The position numbers and the translations under genes were made by a program. A DNA stretch of 64,000 bases from Mycobacterium kiyosense. Its GTDB lineage: Bacteria > Actinomycetota > Actinomycetes > Mycobacteriales > Mycobacteriaceae. The DNA lies in the NCBI GenBank assembly GCA_021654635.1, contig AP025179.1, positions 806,001 through 870,000 of the forward strand, written 5' to 3'. Below, one piece after another: positions 1 through 11,565 of this stretch. The notes under the pieces are model-generated. The model did no database searches. It was not told the DNA's origin and was given only the letters and a program-made list of their open reading frames with translations. Within the stretch, counting starts at the first letter, position 1. The number at the start of each line of letters is the position of its first letter.

Positions 1-1
1 G

Positions 2-2305
2 GTGATCGTGGTGATGCTGCTGTTCGTTTACCGGTCGGTGAGCACGGTTGCGATCATGCTGGCCATCGTGTTCATCGAGCTCGCCGCGGCCCGCGGCGTC
101 GTCGCGACGCTGGGCAACTACGGGATCATGGGGCTGTCGACCTTCGCCAACAACATGCTGGTGCTGGTGGCGATCGCCGCGGGAACGGACTACGCGATCT
201 TCGTCGTCGGCCGCTACCACGAGGCCCGTGGTCTGGGCGAATCCCGCGAAGAAGCGTTCTACACCATGTTCCACAGCACGGCGCATGTGGTGCTGGGATC
301 CGGCCTGACGATCGCCGGCGCGATGTACTGTCTGAGCTTCTGCCGGCTGCCGTACTTCGAGTCGCTGGGGGTGCCGTGTGCCGTCGGCATTCTGGTGGCC
401 GTTCTCGCGGCGCTGACCCTGGGTCCCGCGATGCTGACGGTGGCGTCGTTCTTCAAGCTGATGGATCCCAAACGCAAGCTGCAGACCCGGGGCTGGCGCC
501 GCATCGGCACCGCAGTAGTCCGCTGGCCCGCACCGGTTCTCGCGGTGACGATCGCGGTTGCGCTGGTAGGTCTGCTCGCCCTGCCCGGGTACAAGACGGA
601 CTACGACAACCGGCACTATCTGCCGTCGGACACCCCGGCCCAGATCGGCTATGCGGCCGCCGACCGGCACTTCGACCAGGCTCGGCTCAATCCTGAGCTA
701 CTGATGATCGAAACCGATCACGACCTGCGCAACTCGGCCGACTTCCTGGTCCTGGACAAGGTCGCCAAGGCGGTTTTCCACGTCCCGGGCATCGGCCGCG
801 TGCAGACCATCACCCGGCCGCTGGGCACCCCACTGGACCACAGCACCCTCGGTTTTCAGATGAGCGCTCAAGCCGCCGGACGCATCCAGACCCAGCACTA
901 TCAGGAGCAACAGGCGAACAATCTGCTCAGCCAGGCCGACGAGCTGCGCAAGACGATGGCAACCCTGCATCAGCAGATGCAGGTCACCCAGGACCTGAGC
1001 AATACGACGCACGAAACCACCCGGCTGACCAAGGAAACGGTGCAGATCACCGAGAAATTGCGCGACGACATCGCCACTTTCGACGACTTCTTCCGGCCGA
1101 TTCGTAGCTACTTCTACTGGGAGAAACACTGCTACGACATTCCGATCTGCTGGGCGCTGCGGTCCATCTTCAATGCGCTGGACGGGATCGACCAGGTGGC
1201 GCAGAACATCGTTGCCCTCAGCGCGAACCTGGACAAGCTGGACCAGATTCAGCCCCAGCTCGTCGCGTTGATACCCCCGCAGATCGAGAGCCAGCAGCGC
1301 AATCTCGACACCATCATGTCGAACTATGCGACCACTGCGGGTCTCAACGACCAGGCGAGAGCGCAGTCCGACAACGCCACCGCCCAGGGGGACGCCTTCG
1401 ACAGGGCGCGCAACGACGACACGTTCTACCTTCCGCCGGAAGCGTTCCAGAGCCCAGACTTCGCGCGGGGTCTCAAACAGTTCATCTCGCCGGACGGGCA
1501 CGCTGTCCGGTTGATCATCTCCCATGAGGGCGACCCGGCGACGCCCGAAGGCATCAACCTCATCCAGCCGATCCAGCGGGCTGTCCACGAGGCGATCAAA
1601 GGCACGCCGTGGGAGGGCGCCAAGGTCTACCTCGGCGGTACCGCCGCCACGTACAAGGACATGCACGACGGGTCCAACATCGACCTGATGATCGCCGGAA
1701 TATCCGCGGCCACACTGATTTTCATTATCATGCTGATCATCACCCGCAGCGTGGTGGCGGCGTTCGTGATCGTCGGCACCGTGTTGCTGTCGCTGGGCGC
1801 CTCGTTCGGTCTCTCGGTGCTGCTGTGGCAGTACATCCTCGGCTTCAAGCTGCACTGGATGGTGCTGGCGATGGCGATCATCCTGCTGCTCGCGGTCGGC
1901 TCGGACTACAACCTGTTGCTGATATCGCGGTTCAAGGAGGAAATCCGCGCCGGGCTGAAAACGGGGACGATCCGCGCGATGGCCGGCTCGGGCTCGGTGG
2001 TGACCTCGGCAGGTCTGGTGTTCGCCGCCACCATGGCCACCTTCATGTTCAGTCCGCTGCGGGTGATGGCCCAGGTGGGTACGACGATCGCGCTGGGCCT
2101 GTTGTTCGACACCTTGATCGTGCGGTCGTTCATGACACCGGCGCTGGCCACCCTGCTCGGGCGGTGGTTCTGGTGGCCGCAGCACGTGCGCCCGCGCCCG
2201 GCCAGCACCATGCTGCGACCGTACGGACCGCGTCGCGCGGTGCGCGAGCTGATTCTCAACGACGTCGACGAGCATCCGCCGGGCGGGCTGGTGCAAAAGC
2301 GCTAA
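2..2305 (+). CDS. mmpL: MmpL4/MmpL5-type RND transporter (5' truncated by window)
   Basis: Inner-membrane proton-driven transporter of the MmpL family, which exports lipids or siderophores. About 767 C-terminal residues are visible and roughly 200 N-terminal residues, with the first membrane segment and most of the first periplasmic domain, lie off the window. The two Asp-Tyr proton-relay pairs are seen at D63-Y64 (GTDYAIF) and D635-Y636 (GSDYNLL). Between the two membrane halves a long heptad-rich stretch (about residues 300-450) with a two-Cys tip (HCYDIPICW) matches the coiled-coil arm of MmpL4/MmpL5. The Rv0455c-type gene nearby (5784-6233) favours MmpL4, but MmpL5 cannot be excluded. Confidence 0.93.
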   Translation: MIVVMLLFVYRSVSTVAIMLAIVFIELAAARGVVATLGNYGIMGLSTFANNMLVLVAIAAGTDYAIFVVGRYHEARGLGESREEAFYTMFHSTAHVVLGSGLTIAGAMYCLSFCRLPYFESLGVPCAVGILVAVLAALTLGPAMLTVASFFKLMDPKRKLQTRGWRRIGTAVVRWPAPVLAVTIAVALVGLLALPGYKTDYDNRHYLPSDTPAQIGYAAADRHFDQARLNPELLMIETDHDLRNSADFLVLDKVAKAVFHVPGIGRVQTITRPLGTPLDHSTLGFQMSAQAAGRIQTQHYQEQQANNLLSQADELRKTMATLHQQMQVTQDLSNTTHETTRLTKETVQITEKLRDDIATFDDFFRPIRSYFYWEKHCYDIPICWALRSIFNALDGIDQVAQNIVALSANLDKLDQIQPQLVALIPPQIESQQRNLDTIMSNYATTAGLNDQARAQSDNATAQGDAFDRARNDDTFYLPPEAFQSPDFARGLKQFISPDGHAVRLIISHEGDPATPEGINLIQPIQRAVHEAIKGTPWEGAKVYLGGTAATYKDMHDGSNIDLMIAGISAATLIFIIMLIITRSVVAAFVIVGTVLLSLGASFGLSVLLWQYILGFKLHWMVLAMAIILLLAVGSDYNLLLISRFKEEIRAGLKTGTIRAMAGSGSVVTSAGLVFAATMATFMFSPLRVMAQVGTTIALGLLFDTLIVRSFMTPALATLLGRWFWWPQHVRPRPASTMLRPYGPRRAVRELILNDVDEHPPGGLVQKR

Positions 2306-2437
2306 TACGCTGGTAGACAAGCGCATTAGCGAGTCCGAACACCGGCGAACACCGGTCGCTTCCCGGCCGCGCTACTGACTTCGCGGCCGCGGGGGTTTAC
2401 CGTTGGCCTATGCCTCCACGGTAAACCCAACATCCTG

Positions 2438-3964
2438 GTGATCTGGGGTGACGACATCGGGATCACCAACCTGAGTTGCTACAGCGACGGCCTGATGGGC
2501 TATCGCACGCCCAACATCGACCGCATCGCCACCGAGGGCATGCGCTTCACCGACTCCTACGGTGAACAGAGCTGCACGGCGGGGCGGGCGGCGTTCATCA
2601 GCGGGCAGAGCGTCTACCGCACCGGGATGAGCAAGGTCGGCGCGCCCGGGTTCGACATCGGTTGGGCCGCAGAGGATCCCACCATCGCAGAGTTGCTCAA
2701 GCCGCTAGGCTACGCCACCGGCCAGTTCGGCAAGAACCACTTCGGCGACCTGAACAAGTACCTGCCGACGGTGCACGGGTTCGACGAGTTCTTCGGCAAC
2801 CTGTACCACCTCAACGCAGAGGAGGAGCCCGAGCAGTACGACTACCCGCACGCCGCCGAGTTCCCTCGTCTCTACCAAGCGGCGCTGCCCCGCGGGGTGC
2901 TGAATTGCCGGGCCACCGACACGGTGTCCACCGAGCCCGACCACCCGAAATTCGGGCCGGTCGGCAAGCAGACCATCGAGGACACCGGGCCGCTGAACAC
3001 CAAGCGGATGGAAACCGTCGACGACGAGATCACCGCCCGCACCGTCGACTACATCAAACGTCAAAATGATTCGGGCACACCGTTTTTCGTGTGGATGAAC
3101 ACCACCCACATGCATCTGTACACGCACCCCAAACCGGAGAGCCGAGGCCAGGCCGGACTGTGGCAGTCGGCCTACCACGACACCATGATCGACCATGACC
3201 GCAACATCGGTCAGGTGCTGGACTGTCTCGACGAACTCGGCATCGCCGAAGACACCATCGTCCTCTACTCCACCGACAACGGGCCGCACCGCAACAGCTC
3301 GCCCGACTGCGGGACCACGCCGTTCCGCAGCGAGAAGAACACCAACTGGGAGGGCGCCTTCCGGGTGCCGGAGATGATCCGCTGGCCCGGCAAGATCAAG
3401 GCGGGATCGGTATCGAACGAGATCATCCAGCACCACGACTGGTTGCCGACGCTGCTGGCCGCCGCCGGCGATCCCGACATCAGCGAAAAGCTCAGAGCGG
3501 GCTACCGGGTGACGCTGCAGGGTGAGGAGAAGGAATTCCGCGTCCACATCGACGGTCTCAACCTGCTGCCGTACCTCACCGGCGAAGTCGAGACCAGCCC
3601 GCGGCGCGGGTTCTTCTACTTCTCCGACGACGGCGACCTGATCGCGATGCGGTTCGAGAGCTGGAAAGCGGTGTTCATGGAGCAGCGCCTGCCGGGCACC
3701 ATGGGGATCTGGGCCGAACCGTTCATCGCGCTGCGGATGCCGAAGCTGTTCAACCTGCGCACCGATCCCTTCGAGTACGCCGACATCACGTCGAACACGT
3801 ATTACGACTGGCTGATTCACCACGCGTATTTCATCTTCTACATGATCGCGATGGCCACCAAGTTCCTCGAAACGTTCAAAGAGTTCCCGCCCCGGCACCC
3901 GCCGGCCAGCTTCACCATCGATCAGGCCGTCGAAAAGCTCAATCAGTACCTGGCCGCCGACTAG
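2438..3964 (+). CDS. Arylsulfatase family hydrolase (5' end probably frameshifted)
   Basis: Sulfatase of the formylglycine type, hydrolysing sulfate esters; the substrate is unknown. Numbered from the GTG at 2438, D5-D6 are metal ligands and C46-T-A-G-R50 is the CxAxR site converted to formylglycine. The open frame from GTG starts inside the first beta strand; upstream, the same frame reads KPNIL, the usual sulfatase start, but has no ATG, GTG or TTG back to the stop at 2327. An ATG at 2410 reads Met-Pro-Pro-Arg-stop one frame away, so a single extra base near 2417-2422 probably separates the true start from the body. Followed after 3 bases by a HAD hydrolase, likely one operon. Confidence 0.88.
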   Translation: MIWGDDIGITNLSCYSDGLMGYRTPNIDRIATEGMRFTDSYGEQSCTAGRAAFISGQSVYRTGMSKVGAPGFDIGWAAEDPTIAELLKPLGYATGQFGKNHFGDLNKYLPTVHGFDEFFGNLYHLNAEEEPEQYDYPHAAEFPRLYQAALPRGVLNCRATDTVSTEPDHPKFGPVGKQTIEDTGPLNTKRMETVDDEITARTVDYIKRQNDSGTPFFVWMNTTHMHLYTHPKPESRGQAGLWQSAYHDTMIDHDRNIGQVLDCLDELGIAEDTIVLYSTDNGPHRNSSPDCGTTPFRSEKNTNWEGAFRVPEMIRWPGKIKAGSVSNEIIQHHDWLPTLLAAAGDPDISEKLRAGYRVTLQGEEKEFRVHIDGLNLLPYLTGEVETSPRRGFFYFSDDGDLIAMRFESWKAVFMEQRLPGTMGIWAEPFIALRMPKLFNLRTDPFEYADITSNTYYDWLIHHAYFIFYMIAMATKFLETFKEFPPRHPPASFTIDQAVEKLNQYLAAD

Positions 3965-3967
3965 CTG

Positions 3968-4882
3968 ATGCTGGACTCCTGGAACGACGGTCCTGCGAAG
4001 GAGGCGATCACCGACTTCGTCCGGCGCGTCGCCACGCCGGACGGGCCCGACTTCGTGGCACCCGAGGGGCGGGTGGCGGTGTTCGACAACGACGGCACGC
4101 TGTGGTGCGAGAAGCCGGCCTATATTCAGCTTGATTTCCTGGTGCGCCGCCTGGCTGAGCAGGCGTCAGCCGACGAGGGTCGCTCGCTGCGCGACACTCA
4201 GCCCTACCGGGCCGCCGTCGACGGCGACCTGGCCTGGTTCGACGACGCCGTCACCAAGCACTACCGCGGCGACGATTCGGCGCTATCGGTGCTTGCCGAA
4301 ACCATCCTGAGGGCTTTTGAGGGATTCACCGTCGAAGAGCACGCCGAACGGGTACGGCGATTCTTCGCCGATGCCATGCACCCCAGCCTGAACCGCCCGT
4401 ACCGCGCGTGCGGATATGCGCCGATGGTGGAGTTGCTGCGTTTCCTGGAGGCCAATGCGTTCGCCACCTACATCGTCTCGGGCGGCGGGCGCGACTTCAT
4501 GCGACCGGTGACGCCGCAGCTGTACGGATTGGCGCCCGAGCGAGTGATCGGCAGTTCGGTGGGTCTGGACTACCGGGACGGTCAGTTGCGGACGACGTCG
4601 CGGCCGGAATTCTTAGATGACGGCCCGGTCAAGCCGGTGCGGATCTGGGGACGCACCGGCCGGCGCCCGATCCTGGCGGTGGGAAACTCCAACGGCGACA
4701 TCGAAATGCTCGAGTACGCGCACGGGAGCAGGCCGGCTCTGTGCATGCTGGTCTGCCACGACGACGCCGACCGCGAATTCGCCTACGCCGCGGGTGCGGA
4801 GCGTGCCGGGGACCTGGCCAGGGAGAAGGGATGGACCGTGGTCAGCATGCGCGGCGACTGGCGCACCGTCTTCGGCGACTGA
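3968..4882 (+). CDS. HAD-superfamily hydrolase
   Basis: Predicted phosphatase-like HAD hydrolase of 304 residues. Motif I is D40-N-D42-G-T (VAVFDNDGTLW), with D40 the expected nucleophile; a Ser/Gly-rich motif II (YIVSGGGRDF) and the motif III/IV acidic loop (GNSNGDIEML) follow in order. There is no signal peptide or membrane segment, so it is probably cytoplasmic. The ATG lies 3 bases after the sulfatase stop, which suggests co-expression and a joint role in sulfate or phosphate ester breakdown; that role is inference. The substrate cannot be read from the sequence. Confidence 0.85.
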   Translation: MLDSWNDGPAKEAITDFVRRVATPDGPDFVAPEGRVAVFDNDGTLWCEKPAYIQLDFLVRRLAEQASADEGRSLRDTQPYRAAVDGDLAWFDDAVTKHYRGDDSALSVLAETILRAFEGFTVEEHAERVRRFFADAMHPSLNRPYRACGYAPMVELLRFLEANAFATYIVSGGGRDFMRPVTPQLYGLAPERVIGSSVGLDYRDGQLRTTSRPEFLDDGPVKPVRIWGRTGRRPILAVGNSNGDIEMLEYAHGSRPALCMLVCHDDADREFAYAAGAERAGDLAREKGWTVVSMRGDWRTVFGD

Positions 4883-4895
4883 GCTGGAATCTGAG

Positions 4896-5219
4896 CTATA
4901 GAACGGCGACGTCGCGCATGATGTCGCGCAGTTCGGCCACCGGCGCTCCGCAGGTCAGGCAGTAGGTGCCGGAGGTGCGTCGGAGCTGACCGACCTGGAC
5001 CAGCACTTCGGCCTCGACGCGCCACAGGCAGGCGATGCAGAGGATCTCGACGGTGTTGCCGAACGGATCCAGGTGCGGGTGGTTGCATTCGTCGACTGCG
5101 TGCCGATGGACGACGTGGGTGGCCCGGTTGGTACACCCGCCGTCGGACTGGCAGGTGATCGTTTGCCAGTCGAGGGCCGCAATCGTGCCAGGGATCTCGT
5201 TGCCAGTCGTTTGGCTCAT
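4896..5219 (-). CDS. Small Cys-rich (zinc-ribbon-like) protein
   Basis: Protein of about 107 residues starting MSQTTGNEIP. The open frame extends further upstream to 5435, but the extension is low-complexity and the ATG at 5219 gives a compact protein. It has a CQSDGGC pair, a His-rich middle (VVHRHAVDECNHPH), a CIAC pair and a CLTC pair, a spacing that suggests one or two structural zinc sites. I do not recognise the family and no function is claimed. It converges on the HAD gene, ending 13 bases from its stop. Confidence 0.6.
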   Translation of the reverse strand: MSQTTGNEIPGTIAALDWQTITCQSDGGCTNRATHVVHRHAVDECNHPHLDPFGNTVEILCIACLWRVEAEVLVQVGQLRRTSGTYCLTCGAPVAELRDIMRDVAVL

Positions 5220-5532
5220 GCGTGACCTTCCAGCTTCCGGAACGCAGTCGCATCCGTACTTGCTGGTCTTGCGGATGTTCGGCTGGCCGGAAGTCCCATT
5301 ATGGATACCTGAGGCCCGCCGCGGCAAGAGTCGAGCGGATGTATTTGGCTGCGGTCCGGTAGTTACGGCACCCTGAGGAAACCGTACTTTTGTGTTCCGT
5401 TTCCCATATTCCCCTGGGTGCGGGGTTTGAAACATCCCCTAAACGGTCACCATGAGGATCAATTTCGGCTACTCCGATCGGGGGAACGCGGACACCGCAA
5501 CCGACCGACGGAACCTGTCCCCCGAGAGCGGT
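5220..5532. other. Intergenic stretch, 313 bases
   Basis: It separates two genes read to the left and is less GC-rich than its surroundings around 5380-5460. It should hold the promoter of the Cys-rich gene at 4896-5219 and the end of the secreted-protein transcript from 5533-5781. I see no hairpin, repeat or convincing gene in it. Confidence 0.5.
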
Positions 5533-5781
5533 CTAGGGACCGCCGAACGGGTCGTTCACGCAGAACGCCACACACATTGCGTTGGCGGGAATGGACACCC
5601 ATTGCAGCTGTCCGTCCGGCTGTCGGGCGCAGAAGATCGGTCCGGGATTTCCCCACACCTTTGCCCCCTCAGGCGAACACTGCTTGCCGAGGTCGGTATC
5701 GGCGTGCGCCGAACCGCTGCCGAGGGCAACCACGATCGGGGCGATCGCCGCGGCTAACGACAACCCGATGAACTTGCGCAC
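5533..5781 (-). CDS. Small secreted protein, four cysteines
   Basis: An 82-residue protein from the GTG at 5781, starting with Arg-Lys then a hydrophobic stretch and a likely signal-peptidase site after SAHA. The mature part has four Cys (KQCSP, IFCAR, MCVAFC) and ends NDPFGGP, so disulfides in the cell envelope are likely. The start was chosen because it lies only two bases past the stop of the Rv0455c-type gene, giving a tight two-gene unit with two exported products. The function is not recognised; a shared role with its upstream partner in siderophore export is speculation. Confidence 0.7.
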   Translation of the reverse strand: MRKFIGLSLAAAIAPIVVALGSGSAHADTDLGKQCSPEGAKVWGNPGPIFCARQPDGQLQWVSIPANAMCVAFCVNDPFGGP

Positions 5782-5783
5782 GG

Positions 5784-7222
<1,439 letters not shown>

Positions 7223-7254
7223 AGCCGAAGCGAAGTCGCTGCACGGCGCGGGTG

Positions 7255-7878
7255 TCAAGCGTGGGCGGCGCGGCGTTTGAGCGCCCAGCCGGTCAGGCCC
7301 GCGGCCACGATCACCACGGCAGCGGCCAGCAGGTAGGGCTGGTATTGCTGGAATCCGCGGTAGAGCGCTCCGATGTGGTCGCCGGCCAGGTACCCGGCGA
7401 ACACCCAGACGAGGACCCACACCGCCGAGCCCAATGCGTTGTAGAGCAGATAGCGGCGCCACCGCATCCGCGCCAGCCCGGCCGCGATGCCGCTGGCCTG
7501 TCGCAGGCCGTCGACGAACCGCCCCAGCGGCACCACGAGGCCGCCGCGCCGCTCGAAGAAGCGTTCGGTCTTGGCCAGCCGATCCTCGGTGAGAAACACA
7601 TAGCGCCCGAACCGCAGCACCAGCTCCCGCCCGCCGTACCGGCCGATCGCGTAACCGGCGTTGTCGCCGCCGACCGCCGCCAACAGCCCGACCAGCAGCA
7701 CCAGGATCAGATTCAGATTGCCGGTACCCGCATACATTCCCGCGGTGATCAGCACGATCTGGCCGGGCAGTGGAATGCCCACGCCCTCCAGTCCGACCAG
7801 CACCAGCACCGCCGCATAGCCGTACTTGTCGAGGGTGGGTGCAAGCGACTGCAGGGCTGCGGGCAGCTGGGAGGACAT
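7255..7878 (-). CDS. DedA-family membrane protein
   Basis: A 207-residue integral membrane protein of the DedA/SNARE-associated family, linked in other bacteria to lipid-carrier flipping and membrane homeostasis. It has the N-terminal re-entrant segment (GLEGVGIPLPGQ), the family signature GRFVDGLRQASGIAAG and three or four further hydrophobic segments. It lies 32 bases upstream of the echA2-like gene on the same strand. In M. tuberculosis, as recalled, this slot holds a toxin-antitoxin pair instead, so it is a local difference in gene content. Confidence 0.88.
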   Translation of the reverse strand: MSSQLPAALQSLAPTLDKYGYAAVLVLVGLEGVGIPLPGQIVLITAGMYAGTGNLNLILVLLVGLLAAVGGDNAGYAIGRYGGRELVLRFGRYVFLTEDRLAKTERFFERRGGLVVPLGRFVDGLRQASGIAAGLARMRWRRYLLYNALGSAVWVLVWVFAGYLAGDHIGALYRGFQQYQPYLLAAAVVIVAAGLTGWALKRRAAHA

Positions 7879-7954
7879 TGGCTACTGGGTGCCCAAAGTC
7901 GCCACGCAATAGACGTATCGGGCGTCACAGGCCCACCGGAGTCGTCCGGGCAGG

Positions 7955-9991
7955 TCAAGCCGGACCCAGCATCCGCCACAAGAACGAGTACGTCAGCGCC
8001 GACTTGAACGCGAGCTGCTCGTTGTCGGCCGCGCCGCCGTGGCCGCCCTCGATGTTCTCGTAGTACCAGACCCGGTGGCCGGCGGCCTCGAGCGCGGCGG
8101 CCATCTTGCGGGCGTGGCCGGGATGTACCCGGTCGTCGCGGGTGGAGGTGGTCAGCAGGATCGGCGGGTACCGGCGGTCGGCCGAGATGTTCTGGTACGG
8201 CGAGTACTCGGAGATGAACGCCCAATCGTCGGGGTTGTCGGGGTCACCGTATTCGGCCACCCACGAGGCTCCGGCCAGCAACAGGTGATAGCGCTTCATG
8301 TCCAGCAGTGGCACGCTGCACACCAGGGCGCCGAACTTCTGCGGGTACTTGGTCAGCATGATCCCCATCAGCAGGCCGCCGTTGCTGCCGCCCTGGGCGC
8401 CGAGTTGTGCGACGGTGGTGATGCCGCGGTCCACCAGATCGTCGGCTACGGCCACGAAGTCTTCGGCCACCTTGTGCCGTCCCTCGCGCATCGCCTGGGT
8501 GTGCCAGCCCGGTCCGTACTCGCCGCCGCCCCGGATGTTGGCCAGCACGTAGGTGCCGCCGCGGGCCAGCCACAACCGGCCCAGCACACCGCTGTAGCCC
8601 GGGGTGTTGGCCGTCTCGAACCCGCCGTAGCCGTACAGCAGCGTGGGACCCGGGGTGTCGCGGTCGGCGGGCCGCACCAGGAAGTACGGTATCGGCGTCC
8701 CGTCCGCCGAGTTCGCGAAATGCTGTGAGACGGAGATGTTTTCGGCGTCGAAGAAGGCCGGCGCGGACTTGATCGGCTCGAGCTCCGCGGCCGCAGTACC
8801 GCGCAGCAGCCGCGACGGCGCGGTGAATCCGCTGGAGTCCAGGAAGAACTCGTCGCCGCTCTCGTCGGCGGTGACGATCACCGTGTTGGTCGACGGCGGC
8901 AGCCCGGCGACGGGTTCGCGGACCCAACTGCCCCGTCCCGAGGGCGGCGTGACGATCTCCACCCGGCTGGCCACATCGGCCAGCGAGACGATCAGCAGCC
9001 GATCGCGCGTCCAGGCGTACTGGTACAGGCAGGTGTGTTCGTCGGGTTCGAAAATTACCGCGAAATCTCTTGCGCCATCGAGGAATTGGTCGTAATCGGT
9101 GGCGAGCAGCGATCCGGCCCGGTAGGTCTTGTCCCCGACGGTCCAGTCGGTGCGCAGCTCGATCAGCAGCCACTCGCGGTGCACCGACATGCTGCTCACG
9201 TCGGAGGGCACCTCGATCGGAATCAGGTCCGCGCCGCGCAGCTCGTAGCGCTGCCGGTTCCAGAAGTCCAGGGAACGGGCAACGAAGGTGCGCTCGAAAC
9301 CCGGGGTGCGATCGGTGGAACCGCCGACGCTGACATCGGTGGGCTCGCCTTCGAAAACCGTGTCGGCCTCGGACAATGGGGTGCCCCGACGCCAGCGCTT
9401 GACGATGCGCGGGTACCCCGATTCGGTCATCGAGCCGGGCCCGAAGTCGGTGCCTACCAGAACGGTGTCCGGGTCGTCCCAGCCGATCTGCGACTTGGCC
9501 TCCGGCAACGCGAAGCCGTCGGCGACGAACTCTCTTGTCACCATGTCGAATTCGCGGACCACCACGGCATCGGACCCGCCGGGGGAGAGGCTGATCAGGG
9601 CGCGGGTGAACTCGGGCTCGATCACCTCGGCGCCGGCCCACACCCAGTTCTTGTCGTCGGCGCGACCCAATGCGTCGACGTCGATGAGCACATCCCAGTG
9701 CGGTGTGTCGGTGCGGTAGCTCTCCAGCGTGGTGCGCCGCCACAGCCCGCGCGGATTGTCCGCGTCGCGCCAGAAGTCGTACAGGTGCTCCCCGCGCCGG
9801 CGGACGTAGGGAATACGGGCGTCGGTGTCGAGCACCTCGAGCGCCTCGGTGCGCATCCGCTCGAAGTCGCTCCCGCAGAACTCGGCCTTGGTGGGTTCGT
9901 TGCGTGCCCGCACCCAATCCAGTGCCTCGTCGCCGGTGACGTCTTCGAGCCAGAGGTACGGGTCGTGAGCAGCAGATGCCATGAAAGTCAT
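7955..9991 (-). CDS. Prolyl oligopeptidase family serine peptidase (Rv0457c-like)
   Basis: S9-family peptidase of 678 residues. The N-terminal part (about 1-400) is the beta-propeller and the C-terminal part the alpha/beta hydrolase. The catalytic triad is visible: Ser536 in GGSNGG, Asp619/620 in TRDDRV and His651 in EGGHGG. There is no signal peptide, so it is probably cytosolic and cleaves short proline-containing peptides. It is divergent from the aldehyde dehydrogenase, with only about 50 bases between the starts, so the promoters must overlap. An internal ATG at 9979 is an alternative start. Confidence 0.93.
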   Translation of the reverse strand: MTFMASAAHDPYLWLEDVTGDEALDWVRARNEPTKAEFCGSDFERMRTEALEVLDTDARIPYVRRRGEHLYDFWRDADNPRGLWRRTTLESYRTDTPHWDVLIDVDALGRADDKNWVWAGAEVIEPEFTRALISLSPGGSDAVVVREFDMVTREFVADGFALPEAKSQIGWDDPDTVLVGTDFGPGSMTESGYPRIVKRWRRGTPLSEADTVFEGEPTDVSVGGSTDRTPGFERTFVARSLDFWNRQRYELRGADLIPIEVPSDVSSMSVHREWLLIELRTDWTVGDKTYRAGSLLATDYDQFLDGARDFAVIFEPDEHTCLYQYAWTRDRLLIVSLADVASRVEIVTPPSGRGSWVREPVAGLPPSTNTVIVTADESGDEFFLDSSGFTAPSRLLRGTAAAELEPIKSAPAFFDAENISVSQHFANSADGTPIPYFLVRPADRDTPGPTLLYGYGGFETANTPGYSGVLGRLWLARGGTYVLANIRGGGEYGPGWHTQAMREGRHKVAEDFVAVADDLVDRGITTVAQLGAQGGSNGGLLMGIMLTKYPQKFGALVCSVPLLDMKRYHLLLAGASWVAEYGDPDNPDDWAFISEYSPYQNISADRRYPPILLTTSTRDDRVHPGHARKMAAALEAAGHRVWYYENIEGGHGGAADNEQLAFKSALTYSFLWRMLGPA

Positions 9992-10041
9992 TGTGGCCCC
10001 AGCGGTAGTGTGAGCTGTATTACATGAACGAGGAGAAGCGA

Positions 10042-11565
10042 ATGCCTGTCTTTGCCCGCCCGGGTTCGTCCGGAGCGTTGATGTCCTACGAATCCCGGTA
10101 CGGAAACTTCATCGGCGGCGAATGGGTGGCGCCCGCAGCCGGCCGGTACTTCGAAAACCCGACGCCGGTGACCGGTGAATCGTTCTGCGAAATCCCGCGT
10201 TCGGACGAAACCGACATCGAGAAGGCGCTTGACGCCGCCCACGGTGCCGCGCCGGCCTGGGGCAAGACTTCGCCGGCCGAGCGTGCGGCGATTCTGAACA
10301 AGATCGCCGACCGCATCGACGAGCACACGCCGGCGCTGGCGGTCGCCGAGGTGTGGGACAACGGCAAACCGATCCGGGAGGCCCTCGGTGCCGATATCCC
10401 GTTGGCCGCCGATCACTTCCGCTACTTCGCCGCCGCGATCCGCGCCCAGGAGGGTGCGCTGTCCCAGATCGACGAGGACACCGTGGCCTACCACTTCCAC
10501 GAGCCGCTCGGCGTGGTGGGGCAGATTATCCCGTGGAACTTCCCGATCCTGATGGGCGCCTGGAAGCTGGCGCCGGCGCTGGCGGCCGGCAACGCGGTGG
10601 TGCTCAAGCCGGCCGAGCAGACCCCGGCCTCGATCCTGTACCTGATGTCGCTGATCGGTGACCTGCTGCCGCCGGGGGTGCTCAACGTCGTCAACGGCTT
10701 CGGCGCCGAGGCCGGCAAGCCGCTGGCTTCCAGCAACCGGATCGCCAAGGTCGCGTTCACCGGCGAGACCACCACCGGCCGGCTGATCATGCAGTACGCG
10801 TCGCAGAACCTGATCCCGGTCACGCTGGAGCTGGGCGGCAAGAGCCCCAACATCTTCTTTTCCGACGTGATGGCGGCCAACGACGACTTCCAGGACAAGG
10901 CCCTGGAAGGCTTCACCATGTTCGCCCTCAACCAGGGCGAGGTGTGCACCTGCCCGTCGCGCAGCCTGATCCAGTCCGACATCCACGACGAGTTCCTGGA
11001 ACTGGCCGCCATCCGCACCAAGGCCGTGCGGCAAGGAGACCCGCTGGACTCGGAGACCATGCTGGGTTCGCAGGCCTCCAACGACCAGCCTGGAAAGATC
11101 CTGTCCTACATCGAGATCGGCAAGGCTGAGGGTGCCAAGCTGATCACCGGCGGGGAGCGCGCCGAGCTGGGCGGGGACCTGTCCGGCGGCTTCTACGTGC
11201 AGCCCACGATCTTCTCCGGCAACAACAAGATGCGGATCTTCCAGGAGGAGATCTTCGGCCCCGTCGTCGCGGTCACCCCGTTCGACAGCTACGCCGAGGC
11301 GATGGACATCGCCAACGACACGCTGTACGGCCTGGGCGCCGGAGTGTGGAGCCGCGACGGCAACACCGCCTACCGGGCCGGCCGGGAGATCAAGGCCGGC
11401 CGGGTCTGGGTGAACTGCTACCACGTGTATCCGCCGCACTCGGCGTTCGGTGGCTACAAGCAGTCCGGCTTCGGCCGCGAGGGCCACAAGATGGCGCTCG
11501 AGCACTACCAGCAGACCAAGAATCTGCTGGTGTCCTACTCCGACAAGGCGCTCGGGTTCTTCTGA
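10042..11565 (+). CDS. Aldehyde dehydrogenase (Rv0458-like)
   Basis: NAD(P)-dependent aldehyde dehydrogenase of 507 residues. NAD-binding segments are seen at IIPWNFPI and KPAEQTP; the general-base Glu lies in LELGGKSPN and the catalytic Cys in [11 protein letters not shown]. The start is ATG 10042 (MPVFARPG) and not the ATG at 10024, because AGGAG lies 8 bases before it and the length then equals the recalled M. tuberculosis protein. The stop overlaps the ATG of the DUF779 gene by one base (TGATG), so the two are probably co-translated. Confidence 0.94.
   Translation: MPVFARPGSSGALMSYESRYGNFIGGEWVAPAAGRYFENPTPVTGESFCEIPRSDETDIEKALDAAHGAAPAWGKTSPAERAAILNKIADRIDEHTPALAVAEVWDNGKPIREALGADIPLAADHFRYFAAAIRAQEGALSQIDEDTVAYHFHEPLGVVGQIIPWNFPILMGAWKLAPALAAGNAVVLKPAEQTPASILYLMSLIGDLLPPGVLNVVNGFGAEAGKPLASSNRIAKVAFTGETTTGRLIMQYASQNLIPVTLELGGKSPNIFFSDVMAANDDFQDKALEGFTMFALNQGEVCTCPSRSLIQSDIHDEFLELAAIRTKAVRQGDPLDSETMLGSQASNDQPGKILSYIEIGKAEGAKLITGGERAELGGDLSGGFYVQPTIFSGNNKMRIFQEEIFGPVVAVTPFDSYAEAMDIANDTLYGLGAGVWSRDGNTAYRAGREIKAGRVWVNCYHVYPPHSAFGGYKQSGFGREGHKMALEHYQQTKNLLVSYSDKALGFF

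Noticed and set aside
698..2326. 542-codon open frame on the minus strand opposite the MmpL gene
   Set aside because: It is Arg/His/Gln-rich low-complexity translation typical of antisense frames in GC-rich genes, and MmpL motifs prove the plus strand.
2705..3898. 397-codon minus-strand open frame opposite the sulfatase
   Set aside because: Antisense shadow; it has no recognisable domain and the sulfatase motifs are on the plus strand.
5452..5757. Possible plus-strand gene starting MRINFGYSDRG
   Set aside because: It overlaps the secreted-protein gene on the other strand, lacks a clear ribosome-binding site and has no family resemblance.
8244..9917. Very long second open frame within the peptidase gene
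   Set aside because: Arg-rich shadow in another frame of the prolyl oligopeptidase gene.
9035..10027. 330-codon plus-strand frame opposite the peptidase
   Set aside because: Antisense shadow; it ends at the divergent promoter and contains no conserved motif.
9988..11505. 505-codon minus-strand frame opposite the aldehyde dehydrogenase
   Set aside because: Antisense shadow with Arg/Val-rich composition; the sense protein is fully conserved.
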